Positions 1-7,398 of a stretch of 22,682 nucleotides of DNA are shown in pieces. The stretch spans positions 1 through 22,682 of IMG/VR virus record IMGVR_UViG_3300009605_000161; one strand, given 5' to 3'. The translations under genes and the position numbers were made by a program. Numbering within the stretch: the first letter of the stretch is position 1; each line of letters begins with the position of its first letter. This DNA is from a virus. The notes under the pieces were generated by a model. It did not search any database, was not told the origin of the DNA, and was given only the letters and a program-made list of their open reading frames with translations.

Positions 1-1
1 G

Positions 2-244
2 GATGATGTTTATGTGATTAAAAATCCTTGTGTACTTCTGCCAACACAGCAACAAAGCATTGCAATGGCGCCGTGGCTTCCTTTTGCTAAAATTAAAGAA
101 TTGAATGTGCCAAAGGAACAGGTTTTATTTATCCTTGAAGTGATAGATGAGATTGAAAAACAGTATGACCAACAATTTAGTGCTGTGTTTGCTCCTAAAT
201 CTAAAATCATTACGCCGTCTGGTCCTCTTGGATTAGCAAAGTAG
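2..244 (+). CDS. C-terminal part of an unknown phage protein (5' end outside window)
   Basis: An open frame enters from the left edge of the window and ends at TAG 242-244, leaving 80 residues. A GTG at 14 is possible as a start, but the frame stays open through the first bases and no ribosome binding site precedes it, so I read this as a truncated gene. The visible part has a hydrophobic/proline stretch (LLPTQQQSIAMAPWLPFAKI), a charged helix (EVIDEIEKQYDQQF) and a C-terminus ending in GPLGLAK. It lies 20 bases before uvsX on the same strand, so it probably belongs to the replication operon. I do not recognise the family. Confidence 0.6.
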   Translation, partial: DDVYVIKNPCVLLPTQQQSIAMAPWLPFAKIKELNVPKEQVLFILEVIDEIEKQYDQQFSAVFAPKSKIITPSGPLGLAK

Positions 245-264
245 CAACTTGAAAAGGATAAAAT

Positions 265-1338
265 ATGCAAAACAGTTTTTTACAAAGTATCATCAAGGAA
301 ACAGGAAATAAATATGCAACGGTTGCGAGCGATGGGATTGATGGTTCTGATGTTAGCGGTTGGGTTAATACAGGCAGTTTTTCTTTTAACGCCCTACTTT
401 CTGGTTCTATGTTTGGCGGTATACCTAACAATAAAATTACTGCATTAGCAGGAGAATCTGCAACGGGCAAAACATACTTTGCATTGGGAATTTGTGATAA
501 ATTTCTTCGTGACAATCCCAACGCAAATGTTTTATATTTTGATACAGAATCAGCAGTAACATCTGAAATGATTGCAGAGCGTGGTATTGATCCAAACCGT
601 GTTGGTATTTTTCCCGTTGCTACTGTAGAAGAATTCCGTCACCAAGCGATTAAAATTGTAGATGCTTACACCGAACTTGCAAAAGACCAAAAGACTCCAA
701 TTATTATTGTATTGGATTCACTTGGTCAACTTTCAACTTCAAAAGAAATGGCAGATACCGCAGAAGGTAAAGGTACGAGAGATATGACTCGCGCCCAAGT
801 TATCAAAGCAACATTCCGTGTTCTTACATTGAAGTTGGGTGCGGCTGGTATTCCTCTTATTCTTACCAACCACACATATGATGTGATTGGTTCAATGTTC
901 CCACAAAAAGAAATGGGAGGCGGTTCTGGTCTTAAATATGCTGCTTCAACCATTATTTATCTTTCTAAGAAAAAGGTAAAAGAAGGAACAGATGTCATTG
1001 GTAATATCATTCATTGTAAACTTTACAAGTCACGACTAACCAAGGAAAATTCAATGGTTGATGTAATGTTGAATTATGACCACGGTCTTAATCCATATTA
1101 TGGTCTTATTGATATTGCACTAAAGTATGAGATTTTCAAAAAGGTTTCTACACGAATCGAACTTCCTGACGGAACAAAAGTTTATGAAAAGACAATCAAC
1201 AACAATCCCGAAAAGTATTTTACCAAAGATATTATGGAAAAACTTGAAGAGGCAGTTGAAAAAGAATTTAAATATGGTAATATGTCTGTAAGCGAAGAAG
1301 AAGTTTTTGAAGAGTTAGAAGTTACAGAAGATGCTTGA
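265..1338 (+). CDS. uvsX: UvsX-like RecA-family recombinase
   Basis: RecA/RAD51-type strand-exchange ATPase; in T4-like phages UvsX drives recombination-dependent replication and repair with the helicase and single-strand binding protein. The 357 residues show a Walker A motif GESATGKT at 63-70, a Walker B segment IIIVLD ending at Asp151, and the [15 protein letters not shown] context typical of phage UvsX. The C-terminus is acidic ([14 protein letters not shown]), as in many single-strand-DNA binding recombinases. AAGGA at 254-258 is well placed for ATG 265. It overlaps the next gene by 8 bases, and the helicase and primase follow. Length and motifs fit the family; assignment is firm. Confidence 0.95.
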   Translation: MQNSFLQSIIKETGNKYATVASDGIDGSDVSGWVNTGSFSFNALLSGSMFGGIPNNKITALAGESATGKTYFALGICDKFLRDNPNANVLYFDTESAVTSEMIAERGIDPNRVGIFPVATVEEFRHQAIKIVDAYTELAKDQKTPIIIVLDSLGQLSTSKEMADTAEGKGTRDMTRAQVIKATFRVLTLKLGAAGIPLILTNHTYDVIGSMFPQKEMGGGSGLKYAASTIIYLSKKKVKEGTDVIGNIIHCKLYKSRLTKENSMVDVMLNYDHGLNPYYGLIDIALKYEIFKKVSTRIELPDGTKVYEKTINNNPEKYFTKDIMEKLEEAVEKEFKYGNMSVSEEEVFEELEVTEDA

Positions 1339-1651
1339 ATACACATATGTAAATCATCCCGCTTCGAAACAAAACCAACAAGCAATACAAATTAAGAACA
1401 ACGAATATAAAGGTGTTGTTTTTACTTTTGGTCAGGTTAGTTTCTATGAAGTAGATGACACACCACACATTAAGTTTGACTATAATGTTCTTGAAGGGGA
1501 AGACCCCAAATCAGAAGACTTTACTGAACTTCTTGGTGACATTGTAGTTGATATATTGGAAAGAGAATTCGAGTCAAATAATGAACAGGGAGTTTTTGTA
1601 GATGCATCAGACTATAGAAAAGACGATACTGAACAGCCTGCTGAAGAATGA
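1331..1651 (+). CDS. Conserved-position unknown protein between uvsX and helicase
   Basis: A 106-residue acidic protein with no motif I can assign. It begins inside the end of uvsX (8-base overlap) and its last 50 bases overlap the start of the helicase gene, so the three are probably translationally coupled. It looks like a small soluble domain: alternating strands ([14 protein letters not shown]), then a helix ([16 protein letters not shown]) and a charged tail ([16 protein letters not shown]). A small gene lies at this place in other T4-like phages, and a role near the replisome is only inferred from position. Confidence 0.8.
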   Translation: MLEYTYVNHPASKQNQQAIQIKNNEYKGVVFTFGQVSFYEVDDTPHIKFDYNVLEGEDPKSEDFTELLGDIVVDILEREFESNNEQGVFVDASDYRKDDTEQPAEE

Positions 1652-3011
1652 AGTATACGCAAGAAAAGTAATTCCCTTTCTTAAAGATGAATATTTTCAC
1701 GATAAGATAGAGAAACTAGTATATTCTTCAATATATAAGTTCATAACAAAGTATAATTCTCTTCCACCAAAAGATGCAATTGATATTGATTTATCAAACG
1801 CATCAATTACAGAAGAAGAATTTAAAGATGCTAGTTCTTTAGTAGAAGATATTAATGTTGAATACGATTCGAACGAAGAATGGATAGTAGAACAAACCGA
1901 AAAATTCTGTAAAGATAAGGCAGTGTACAATGCGATTATGGAATCAATCCATATTATCGATGGCAAATCAGAGAGCGTCCAGGCGGAGAACGCAATACCC
2001 GAAATCCTCTCCGAAGCCCTATCGGTCTCCTTCGATACAAGTGTCGGACACGACTACATCGAAGACGCCGAAGACAGATTCAAATTCTACCACAGAGTAG
2101 AAGAGAAAGTTCCATTTGATATTAGTTTGCTTAATGCTATTACAAATGGCGGAACACCATCAAAAACATTAAACATTGTAATGGCGGGAACTGGTGTTGG
2201 TAAGTCACTCTTTATGTGTCATCACGCTTCTTCTTGTTTGTCGCAGGGATTAAATGTACTTTATATTACTTGTGAAATGGCAGAAGAAAGAATTGCAGAA
2301 CGCATAGATGCAAATCTTATGGATATAACAATGGATGAACTAAAAGAACTTCCTGAAATGTCATATGCAAAGAAGATTGGCAAGATACAAAATAAAAATT
2401 CGGGTAAACTTATCATAAAAGAATACCCCACTGCAACTGCAAGTACTAGTCATTTCCGACATTTGCTTGATGAATTATCATTGAAAAAGAAATTTAAACC
2501 AGATATTATTTTTGTTGACTATCTTAACATTTGTGCTTCATCACGAATGAGGATGAATGCAAATGTAAACTCATACACATATATCAAAGCAATTGCGGAA
2601 GAACTCAGGGGATTGGCAGTAGAGAGAAATGTCCCCATTTGGTCTGCTACTCAAGTAAATAGAAGTGGATTTACATCTAGCGATTTTGGTTTAGAAGATA
2701 CATCAGAATCGTTTGGTTTGCCAGCCACGGCAGATTTTATGATTGCATTAATTGGAACAGAAGAACTCGACCAACTAGGTCAGATTCTTTTAAAACAACT
2801 AAAAAATAGATATAACGATTCTGCTACAAATCGAAAATTTGTAATTGGAATCAATAGAGCCAAAATGAAACTTTTTGATTTAGAAGATACTGCTCAAAAA
2901 GAACTAATCAATACTGGACAAAAAGATAGTTTTGGTGTAGGATTTGACGGTAATAATTACGACACGAAATTTACAAAGGCCAGCGACGAATTTATCGACT
3001 GGAAAATCTAG
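1602..3011 (+). CDS. 41: Replicative DNA helicase, DnaB/gp41-like
   Basis: Hexameric 5'-3' helicase of the phage replisome, partner of the primase two genes downstream. The 469 residues begin with an all-helical N-terminal domain (about 1-110), then an acidic linker (about 120-170), then the RecA-like motor with Walker A AGTGVGKS at 195-202 and Walker B IIFVDYLNI. Start ATG 1602 is chosen because the sequence [20 protein letters not shown] follows at once, as expected for gp41, and AGGGAG lies upstream; this start lies inside the preceding gene (50-base overlap). Odd feature: bases about 1970-2095, coding for the linker, use C/G-ending codons (TCC, CTC, GTC, GCC), unlike the A/T-ending codons on either side. 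Confidence 0.93.
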   Translation: MHQTIEKTILNSLLKNEVYARKVIPFLKDEYFHDKIEKLVYSSIYKFITKYNSLPPKDAIDIDLSNASITEEEFKDASSLVEDINVEYDSNEEWIVEQTEKFCKDKAVYNAIMESIHIIDGKSESVQAENAIPEILSEALSVSFDTSVGHDYIEDAEDRFKFYHRVEEKVPFDISLLNAITNGGTPSKTLNIVMAGTGVGKSLFMCHHASSCLSQGLNVLYITCEMAEERIAERIDANLMDITMDELKELPEMSYAKKIGKIQNKNSGKLIIKEYPTATASTSHFRHLLDELSLKKKFKPDIIFVDYLNICASSRMRMNANVNSYTYIKAIAEELRGLAVERNVPIWSATQVNRSGFTSSDFGLEDTSESFGLPATADFMIALIGTEELDQLGQILLKQLKNRYNDSATNRKFVIGINRAKMKLFDLEDTAQKELINTGQKDSFGVGFDGNNYDTKFTKASDEFIDWKI

Positions 3012-3021
3012 GAGTTCTATT

Positions 3022-3141
3022 ATGGATAATGATAGAGATATTAGTAAAGAAGAATTGAGAGAATGGGAAGAGTGGGCAAAAGAGTGGATTGCCGAACAAC
3101 AAGAAGAAGACAATAAAAAGGAAGAAAGCAATAAAGAATGA
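3022..3141 (+). CDS. 39-residue charged small protein between helicase and primase
   Basis: A short ORF starting at ATG 3022, with AGGAG at 3010-3014 and a good spacer, and ending in an ATGA overlap with the primase start. The frame is open further upstream into the helicase gene, but the ribosome binding site favours 3022. The peptide is almost wholly charged and helical (SKEELREWEEWAKEWIAEQQ), followed by a Glu/Lys-rich tail. Such a helix could be a replisome adaptor or coupling peptide, but that is a guess. No family is recognised. Confidence 0.7.
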   Translation: MDNDRDISKEELREWEEWAKEWIAEQQEEDNKKEESNKE

Positions 3142-4193
3142 CTGCCTTTGTTGATAAAAAATTTATCAATAGAATTTCACCAACACTTAGAAATTTTAAA
3201 TGGAAAAAAGAAAACCTAGCAAATTGTTCTTGTCCTATTTGTGGTGATTCACAAAAGAACCAAAGAAAGGCTAGGGGATTTTTCTATCAAAAAGGAAATG
3301 ACTATTTCTATAAGTGTCATAATTGTGGTGCAGGTCATAACCTATATAATTTCTTAAATCAAGTATCCCCGTCATTGTGCAAGGAATACCGACTAGAAAG
3401 ATTTCGTAATGGAGAAACAGGCCAGTCAAACTATAAAAAGCCGAGGGAAAATGAATTGTTCAAATTTATAGATTCAAAACCAAAATTTAAAAGAAAAGAT
3501 GAAGTTCTAGACCAATTAGAATGTCTTTCAGATTTACCAAGTGAACACATTGCTGTTCAGTTTGCAAATGTGAGAATTATTCCCAAGCAACATTGGGGAA
3601 TATTATACTATACCGATGACTTCGGTTCTTTTATGAAAGAACTTGACCCATCGTGTGCGCCGATGGATAAAGAAGAACGATTGGTTATCCCATTCTTCAA
3701 TCAAAGTGGAGATGTGGTTGCCGCTCAGGGTAGGTCATTGAGCATACACGATGAAATGAATGCAAGGGCAACAGCAAAGTATATCACCGTAAAATATGAC
3801 AAAAGTATCGACCGCCTTTGGTATGGTCAGTGGCGTGCAAATCCAAACAAAAGAGTGTATGTTGTAGAAGGTCCGATTGACAGTTTGTTTCTTACTAATG
3901 CGGTAGCGATGGTGGGTGCAGGCGCACTAAGAGTAATACCCGACCGCTTTGCAGATACACCAATGACATATATTCTTGACAACGAACCACGCAATAGACA
4001 GATTTGTAGTTATATTGAAAAGTTAATTGAGATGGGAAAAGAAGTTTGTATTTGGCCAGACACCATCCTCGATAAAGACATTAATGATATGGCACATCAT
4101 ATGTCCACTCGCAAAATACAAAAGACGATTAACGAAAACACATATAGTGGATTAGAAGCAACTCTTCGTTTCCGTGACTGGAGAAAAGTGTGA
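3138..4193 (+). CDS. 61: DNA primase, gp61-like
   Basis: Makes RNA primers for lagging-strand synthesis with the gp41-type helicase. The 351 residues carry a zinc-binding N-terminus with candidate ligands C32, C35, C60 and C63 (CPICGDS ... YKCHNCG), then a primase core with a Toprim motif VYVVEGPIDS near 240-249 (E244, D248) and the acidic pair DNE at 281-283. Length and order match T4 gp61. It overlaps the preceding small gene by ATGA and the following small gene by GTGA, so it is deeply embedded in the coupled replication operon. Assignment is firm. Confidence 0.92.
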   Translation: MTAFVDKKFINRISPTLRNFKWKKENLANCSCPICGDSQKNQRKARGFFYQKGNDYFYKCHNCGAGHNLYNFLNQVSPSLCKEYRLERFRNGETGQSNYKKPRENELFKFIDSKPKFKRKDEVLDQLECLSDLPSEHIAVQFANVRIIPKQHWGILYYTDDFGSFMKELDPSCAPMDKEERLVIPFFNQSGDVVAAQGRSLSIHDEMNARATAKYITVKYDKSIDRLWYGQWRANPNKRVYVVEGPIDSLFLTNAVAMVGAGALRVIPDRFADTPMTYILDNEPRNRQICSYIEKLIEMGKEVCIWPDTILDKDINDMAHHMSTRKIQKTINENTYSGLEATLRFRDWRKV

Positions 4194-4366
4194 ATAAAAA
4201 GAAAGTAAAAGAAGCAATTAAATGCCTTCTCCAGTATGGCTGGATGTGGGGATACCCAAAGCACATTTCAAAAGACGGTTGGGATGCTTTACACACTTTC
4301 TATAAAGTAGAATTGAATGGTGGAAAAGAGTTTGTTCCAGATAAAACAAACAGAGCAACGACATGA
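4190..4366 (+). CDS. 58-residue protein with GTG start between primase and thyX
   Basis: Starts with GTG 4190, overlapping the primase stop (GTGA), and ends TGA 4364-4366, overlapping the thyX start (ATGA). Both junctions are 4-base overlaps, the usual coupling in this operon, which is the main reason to accept it. The peptide has a basic N-terminus (NKKKVKEAIKCLLQYGW), an aromatic middle (WMWGYPKHISKDGWDALHTF) and a short C-terminal strand and tail. There is no signal peptide or membrane segment and no family I recognise. Confidence 0.72.
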   Translation: MNKKKVKEAIKCLLQYGWMWGYPKHISKDGWDALHTFYKVELNGGKEFVPDKTNRATT

Positions 4367-5022
4367 AAATTAAAGTTTTAGATAATGGACATGTTGAATA
4401 TGCTGACCATATGGGAAACGACCTAACAGTTGTTAATGCCGCTAGAGTATCTTTCGCAAACCACAAAGAAGAGTTTGAAGAGAAAGATGAAAAACTCATT
4501 CGTTATCTTGCAAAGCATAATCATTGGACTCCATTTGCACATCCACAAATTACAATTCGTGTTAAAGCACCAGTTCCCATTCGTGTTCAATTTTTTAAGC
4601 ATAAGCAAGGGTTTGTAGAGAACGAAATCAGCAGACGATATGTTTCGTTTACTCCAGAATTTTATCATCCTGAATGGAGAGGTAAACCAGAAGGAAGTGC
4701 AAAGCAAGGTTCGGGTGAAAAATTATCTTGGAGTTTGGAAAGAGATTCTTGGGATTATTCTTTAGATGAATTATATGATAATGCTTTACATTTATATGAA
4801 CGAATGATTGATGAAGGCGTTGCACCAGAGCAAGCACGATTCGTTCTCCCGCAAGCAATGTATACGGAATGGTATTGGACGGGTTCTCTTGCTGCATATG
4901 CAAGATTTTACAAACAACGAACTGATCCTAACGCCCAATGGGAAGTTCAACAATATGCTAAAGCAGTTGGAAAAATTATTGAGCCGTTATTTCCAGTTTC
5001 TTGGAACGAACTAATCAAATAA
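4363..5022 (+). CDS. thyX: Flavin-dependent thymidylate synthase
   Basis: Converts dUMP to dTMP using FAD and methylene-tetrahydrofolate; supplies dTTP for phage replication. The 219 residues contain the N-terminal HNHWTPFAH (52-60), the ThyX signature region ending NEISRRY at 87-93, and a C-terminal helix with QARFVLPQAMYTEW and FYKQR. The signature's usual RHR is KHK here (79-81), a conservative change of the kind I associate with phage ThyX proteins. It overlaps the upstream small gene by 4 bases and is followed by nrdJ after 29 bases. Assignment is firm. Confidence 0.93.
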   Translation: MKIKVLDNGHVEYADHMGNDLTVVNAARVSFANHKEEFEEKDEKLIRYLAKHNHWTPFAHPQITIRVKAPVPIRVQFFKHKQGFVENEISRRYVSFTPEFYHPEWRGKPEGSAKQGSGEKLSWSLERDSWDYSLDELYDNALHLYERMIDEGVAPEQARFVLPQAMYTEWYWTGSLAAYARFYKQRTDPNAQWEVQQYAKAVGKIIEPLFPVSWNELIK

Positions 5023-5030
5023 TATAAATA
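5023..5030 (+). promoter_or_regulatory. T4-type late promoter box before nrdJ
   Basis: TATAAATA, an exact match to the T4 late consensus, begins directly after the thyX stop codon. Initiation about six bases downstream would give a leader of roughly 16 bases that still holds the AAAAGGA ribosome binding site (around 5035-5041) of nrdJ. Chance occurrence of an 8-mer in AT-rich DNA is possible. Confidence 0.5.
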
Positions 5031-5051
5031 CCCTAAAAGGAATAGTAGATA

Positions 5052-6974
5052 ATGAATTACATTAGTGACATCCTGCCCGAAGAATTTCTTCTGCCATATA
5101 AGACGAAGAAACCAAATTGGGGATACAACGGACTTGGTGAAATTGTATACAAGCGAACATATTCTCGCTTGAAGGAGGATGGCACAAATGAAGAATGGTG
5201 GGAAACTATCGCAAGGTGTATTAATGGCGCACAACATATTGGTGCCGACTATACAAAAAAAGAAGCACAACAATTATTCGAATATATGTTTGAACTCAAA
5301 TGCAATTTTGCAGGCAGAATGCTTTGGCAATTGGGCACTTCAACAGTCGATAGGTTTGGTGGGAATTCTCTTCTGAATTGTTGGGGTGTTTGCATTCGTG
5401 ATATTGATGATTTCTGTTTCATCTTTGAGAACTTAATGCTTGGTGGTGGGGTAGGATTCTCTATTCGAAAAGAAGACATCCACGAACTCCCCCGTGTTAA
5501 AGAAGGCGTTTCTGTTAAACACAAAAAGAGAAACGATGCAGATTTTATTGTTCCTGATTCCCGCGAGGGGTGGGTAAAACTTCTCAAGAAAATTCTTAAA
5601 TCTTATTTCTATACTGGCCAATCTTTTACCTATTCTACTTTACTTGTTCGTTCATCGGGAGAACGCATCAAGGGATTTGGCGGGAAAGCATCTGGGCCTG
5701 GGATTCTTATTGATGGTATTGAAAATATTTGTGAAGTAATTCAAGAACGAGAAGGCAAAAAGTTACGGTCCATTGATGTTTTAGACATTTGTAATATTAT
5801 TGGGTCTGTCGTTGTTGCAGGTAATGTTCGTAGGTCTGCTGAAATTGCAGTTGGTGATCCTGATGATTATCTATTCCTTCGTGCAAAACGATGGGACTTA
5901 GGAAACATTCCCAACTGGCGTTCTATGTCAAACAATACAATCTATGCAGATTCTTACGATCATATCAGCGATGCAGTATGGAAAGGATATGATGGTTCTG
6001 GAGAGCCATATGGTTTCTTTAATCTTCCCCTCGCACAAAAGTATGGAAGGCTAAAGGACAAGAAAAAAGACAGATGTGAAATTGTAAATCCCTGTGCAGA
6101 AATTCTTCTGGAATCTTATGAGTGTTGTAACCTTTCAGAAATCTATTTGAATAATATTACCTCTAAGGCGGAACTTAAAGATTGTGCAAGGTTGCTCTAT
6201 AAAACACAAAAGGCTATTTGTGCATTGCCATTTATTCATCCACAAACCGAAGATGTTGTTCACGATAATATGAGAATTGGTGTAGGAATTACAGGCATTT
6301 GTCAATCTCTCGACAAATTAGATTGGTTGGATGATTGTTACGAAAACCTTCGGGAGTATGATGAGAAATGGTCAGAGAAAAAAGGATATCCTGTAAGCAT
6401 TCGATTAACCACAGTAAAACCATCTGGAACGCTTTCTCTCCTTTCTGGAAGTACGCCTGGTGTTCATCCTGCATATGCTAATTATTTTATTCGAAGAGTT
6501 AGAATGTCTAGCAGTGACGATCTTGTTAATATGTGTAGAGAATCCAATTATCCAGTAGAGTATGCAAAAAGATTTGATGGAACAGAAGACCGCAGTACGG
6601 TTGTTATAGAGTTCCCTTGCCATATCAACGGAAAGACCATTCTTGCAAAAGATATGACGGCGGTAAAACAATTAGAACTTGTAAAGAAATTACAAACAGA
6701 TTGGTCGGACAATTCTGTTTCTGTAACTGTCTACTATCGCCTTGAAGAACTCGATGAAATTAAAGAGTGGATGGCAAAGAATTATGAGAAATCATTAAAG
6801 ACAGTAAGTTTTCTACTACACAACGAACACGGATTTGAGCAAGCGCCATATGAAGAAATTACTAAAGAAGAATATGAAAAAAGAGTTTCTAAAATAAAGC
6901 CAATGGAGAATATAGAAACGGGTGAGGTTTTGACCGAATTAGAGTGTGTTGGCGGTTCTTGTCCCATCCGATAA
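5052..6974 (+). CDS. nrdJ: Adenosylcobalamin-dependent (class II) ribonucleotide reductase
   Basis: Reduces ribonucleotides to deoxyribonucleotides with a B12-generated thiyl radical, oxygen-independently. The 640-residue chain resembles the monomeric triphosphate reductase type. Seen are SLLNCWGVC with C110, NPCAEI with radical-site C348 and E350, CNLSE with C359, the loop TVKPSGTLSLLSGSTPGVHP, and a C-terminal pair C632/C637 (CVGGSCPIR) spaced as in the Lactobacillus leichmannii enzyme. All cysteines needed for catalysis and re-reduction are present. It is about 100 residues shorter than that enzyme (739 aa). It follows thyX, so dNTP supply genes sit together. The host must provide or import cobalamin. 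Confidence 0.92.
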   Translation: MNYISDILPEEFLLPYKTKKPNWGYNGLGEIVYKRTYSRLKEDGTNEEWWETIARCINGAQHIGADYTKKEAQQLFEYMFELKCNFAGRMLWQLGTSTVDRFGGNSLLNCWGVCIRDIDDFCFIFENLMLGGGVGFSIRKEDIHELPRVKEGVSVKHKKRNDADFIVPDSREGWVKLLKKILKSYFYTGQSFTYSTLLVRSSGERIKGFGGKASGPGILIDGIENICEVIQEREGKKLRSIDVLDICNIIGSVVVAGNVRRSAEIAVGDPDDYLFLRAKRWDLGNIPNWRSMSNNTIYADSYDHISDAVWKGYDGSGEPYGFFNLPLAQKYGRLKDKKKDRCEIVNPCAEILLESYECCNLSEIYLNNITSKAELKDCARLLYKTQKAICALPFIHPQTEDVVHDNMRIGVGITGICQSLDKLDWLDDCYENLREYDEKWSEKKGYPVSIRLTTVKPSGTLSLLSGSTPGVHPAYANYFIRRVRMSSSDDLVNMCRESNYPVEYAKRFDGTEDRSTVVIEFPCHINGKTILAKDMTAVKQLELVKKLQTDWSDNSVSVTVYYRLEELDEIKEWMAKNYEKSLKTVSFLLHNEHGFEQAPYEEITKEEYEKRVSKIKPMENIETGEVLTELECVGGSCPIR

Positions 6975-7017
6975 AATTTAAATTTTTTATTGACACCTGC
7001 GTTTAATATAGTATAAT
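6971..7017 (+). promoter_or_regulatory. Strong host-type sigma70 promoter with AT-rich upstream element
   Basis: Perfect -35 TTGACA at 6990-6995 and perfect -10 TATAAT at 7012-7017 with a 16-base spacer. Directly upstream lies an A/T tract (6971-6989, containing the palindrome AAAATTTAAATTTT at 6973-6986) that looks like an UP element. Transcription should begin near 7024 and read through the leader into the microprotein and porin genes. Because it matches host sigma70 consensus, it should work early without phage factors. Confidence 0.82.
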
Positions 7018-7035
7018 AAGAGGTTAATAGAAATA

Positions 7036-7115
7036 GGTATGTCTACATAATTGACATATCTTAACGAAGTCAAGTTGACTTCACGGTACAATCTGTACCA
7101 CTCTCTAGCCAGAGA
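7036..7115 (+). promoter_or_regulatory. Structured 5' leader with four consecutive hairpins
   Basis: Between promoter and first gene lie four adjacent inverted repeats. They are 7036-7043 with 7053-7060 (8 bp, one G-U, 9-nt loop); the 17-base palindrome 7066-7082 (6-8 bp); 7085-7090 with 7094-7099 (6 bp, 3-nt loop); and 7102-7106 with 7111-7115 (5 bp). The AAGGAG of the next gene (7131-7136) is left unpaired downstream. No riboswitch class is recognised; mRNA stabilisation or protein binding is possible. Confidence 0.6.
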
Positions 7116-7144
7116 TAACTAATTCAATACAAGGAGAAAAAGTT

Positions 7145-7330
7145 ATGGCTAACAAAGAATGCCCTTGGGGCGGATGTGATGATGTAGTTTCCAATACCCT
7201 GTGTAAAATCGGTGTAACCCGATCTTGCCTATGGACCTTGGCACTACTTCCCTTTGCTTGGGAAGGTGTTGTATGGGTCGGTGGCGCACTTGAGTCCCTT
7301 TGGGGTTTGGTAACTAACGCCGTCGGCTGA
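7145..7330 (+). CDS. 61-residue membrane microprotein, first gene of porin cassette
   Basis: Small hydrophobic protein with an excellent ribosome binding site (AAGGAG 7131-7136). The N-terminal 28 residues contain four cysteines (C6, C11, C20, C28) and no classical signal peptide. Residues about 29-57 are a tryptophan- and glycine-rich hydrophobic stretch (WTLALLPFAWEGVVWVGGAL) long enough for one membrane segment or a helical hairpin. It is made from the strong promoter at 6990 and precedes the porin by 68 bases. It could be a membrane modulator, an insertion helper or a superinfection factor; there is no family evidence. Confidence 0.7.
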   Translation: MANKECPWGGCDDVVSNTLCKIGVTRSCLWTLALLPFAWEGVVWVGGALESLWGLVTNAVG

Positions 7331-7347
7331 TTTCGAAAGTGTTGTAC

Positions 7348-7374
7348 ACGGGAAGGTTAATTTAATCTTCCTGT
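7348..7374 (+). promoter_or_regulatory. Intercistronic hairpin between microprotein and porin
   Basis: A 12-bp stem (two G-U pairs) with a 3-base loop: arms 7348-7359 and 7363-7374. It is followed by CTTTAC, not a U-tract, so full termination is unlikely. It could act as a partial terminator, RNase barrier or processing site that sets the microprotein:porin ratio. The porin's own ribosome binding site (AAGGAG) lies downstream and is unpaired. Confidence 0.55.
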
Positions 7375-7398
7375 CTTTACATATTAAGGAGAAACAAT

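Noticed and set aside
2944-3021. Upstream start for the small gene between helicase and primase
   Set aside because: The extra 26 residues lie within the helicase 3' end and no ribosome site supports them; AGGAG at 3010 supports ATG 3022.
7348-7374. Hairpin as an intrinsic terminator
   Set aside because: There is no U-tract after the stem, and the porin gene follows with its own ribosome site; listed as a regulatory hairpin instead.
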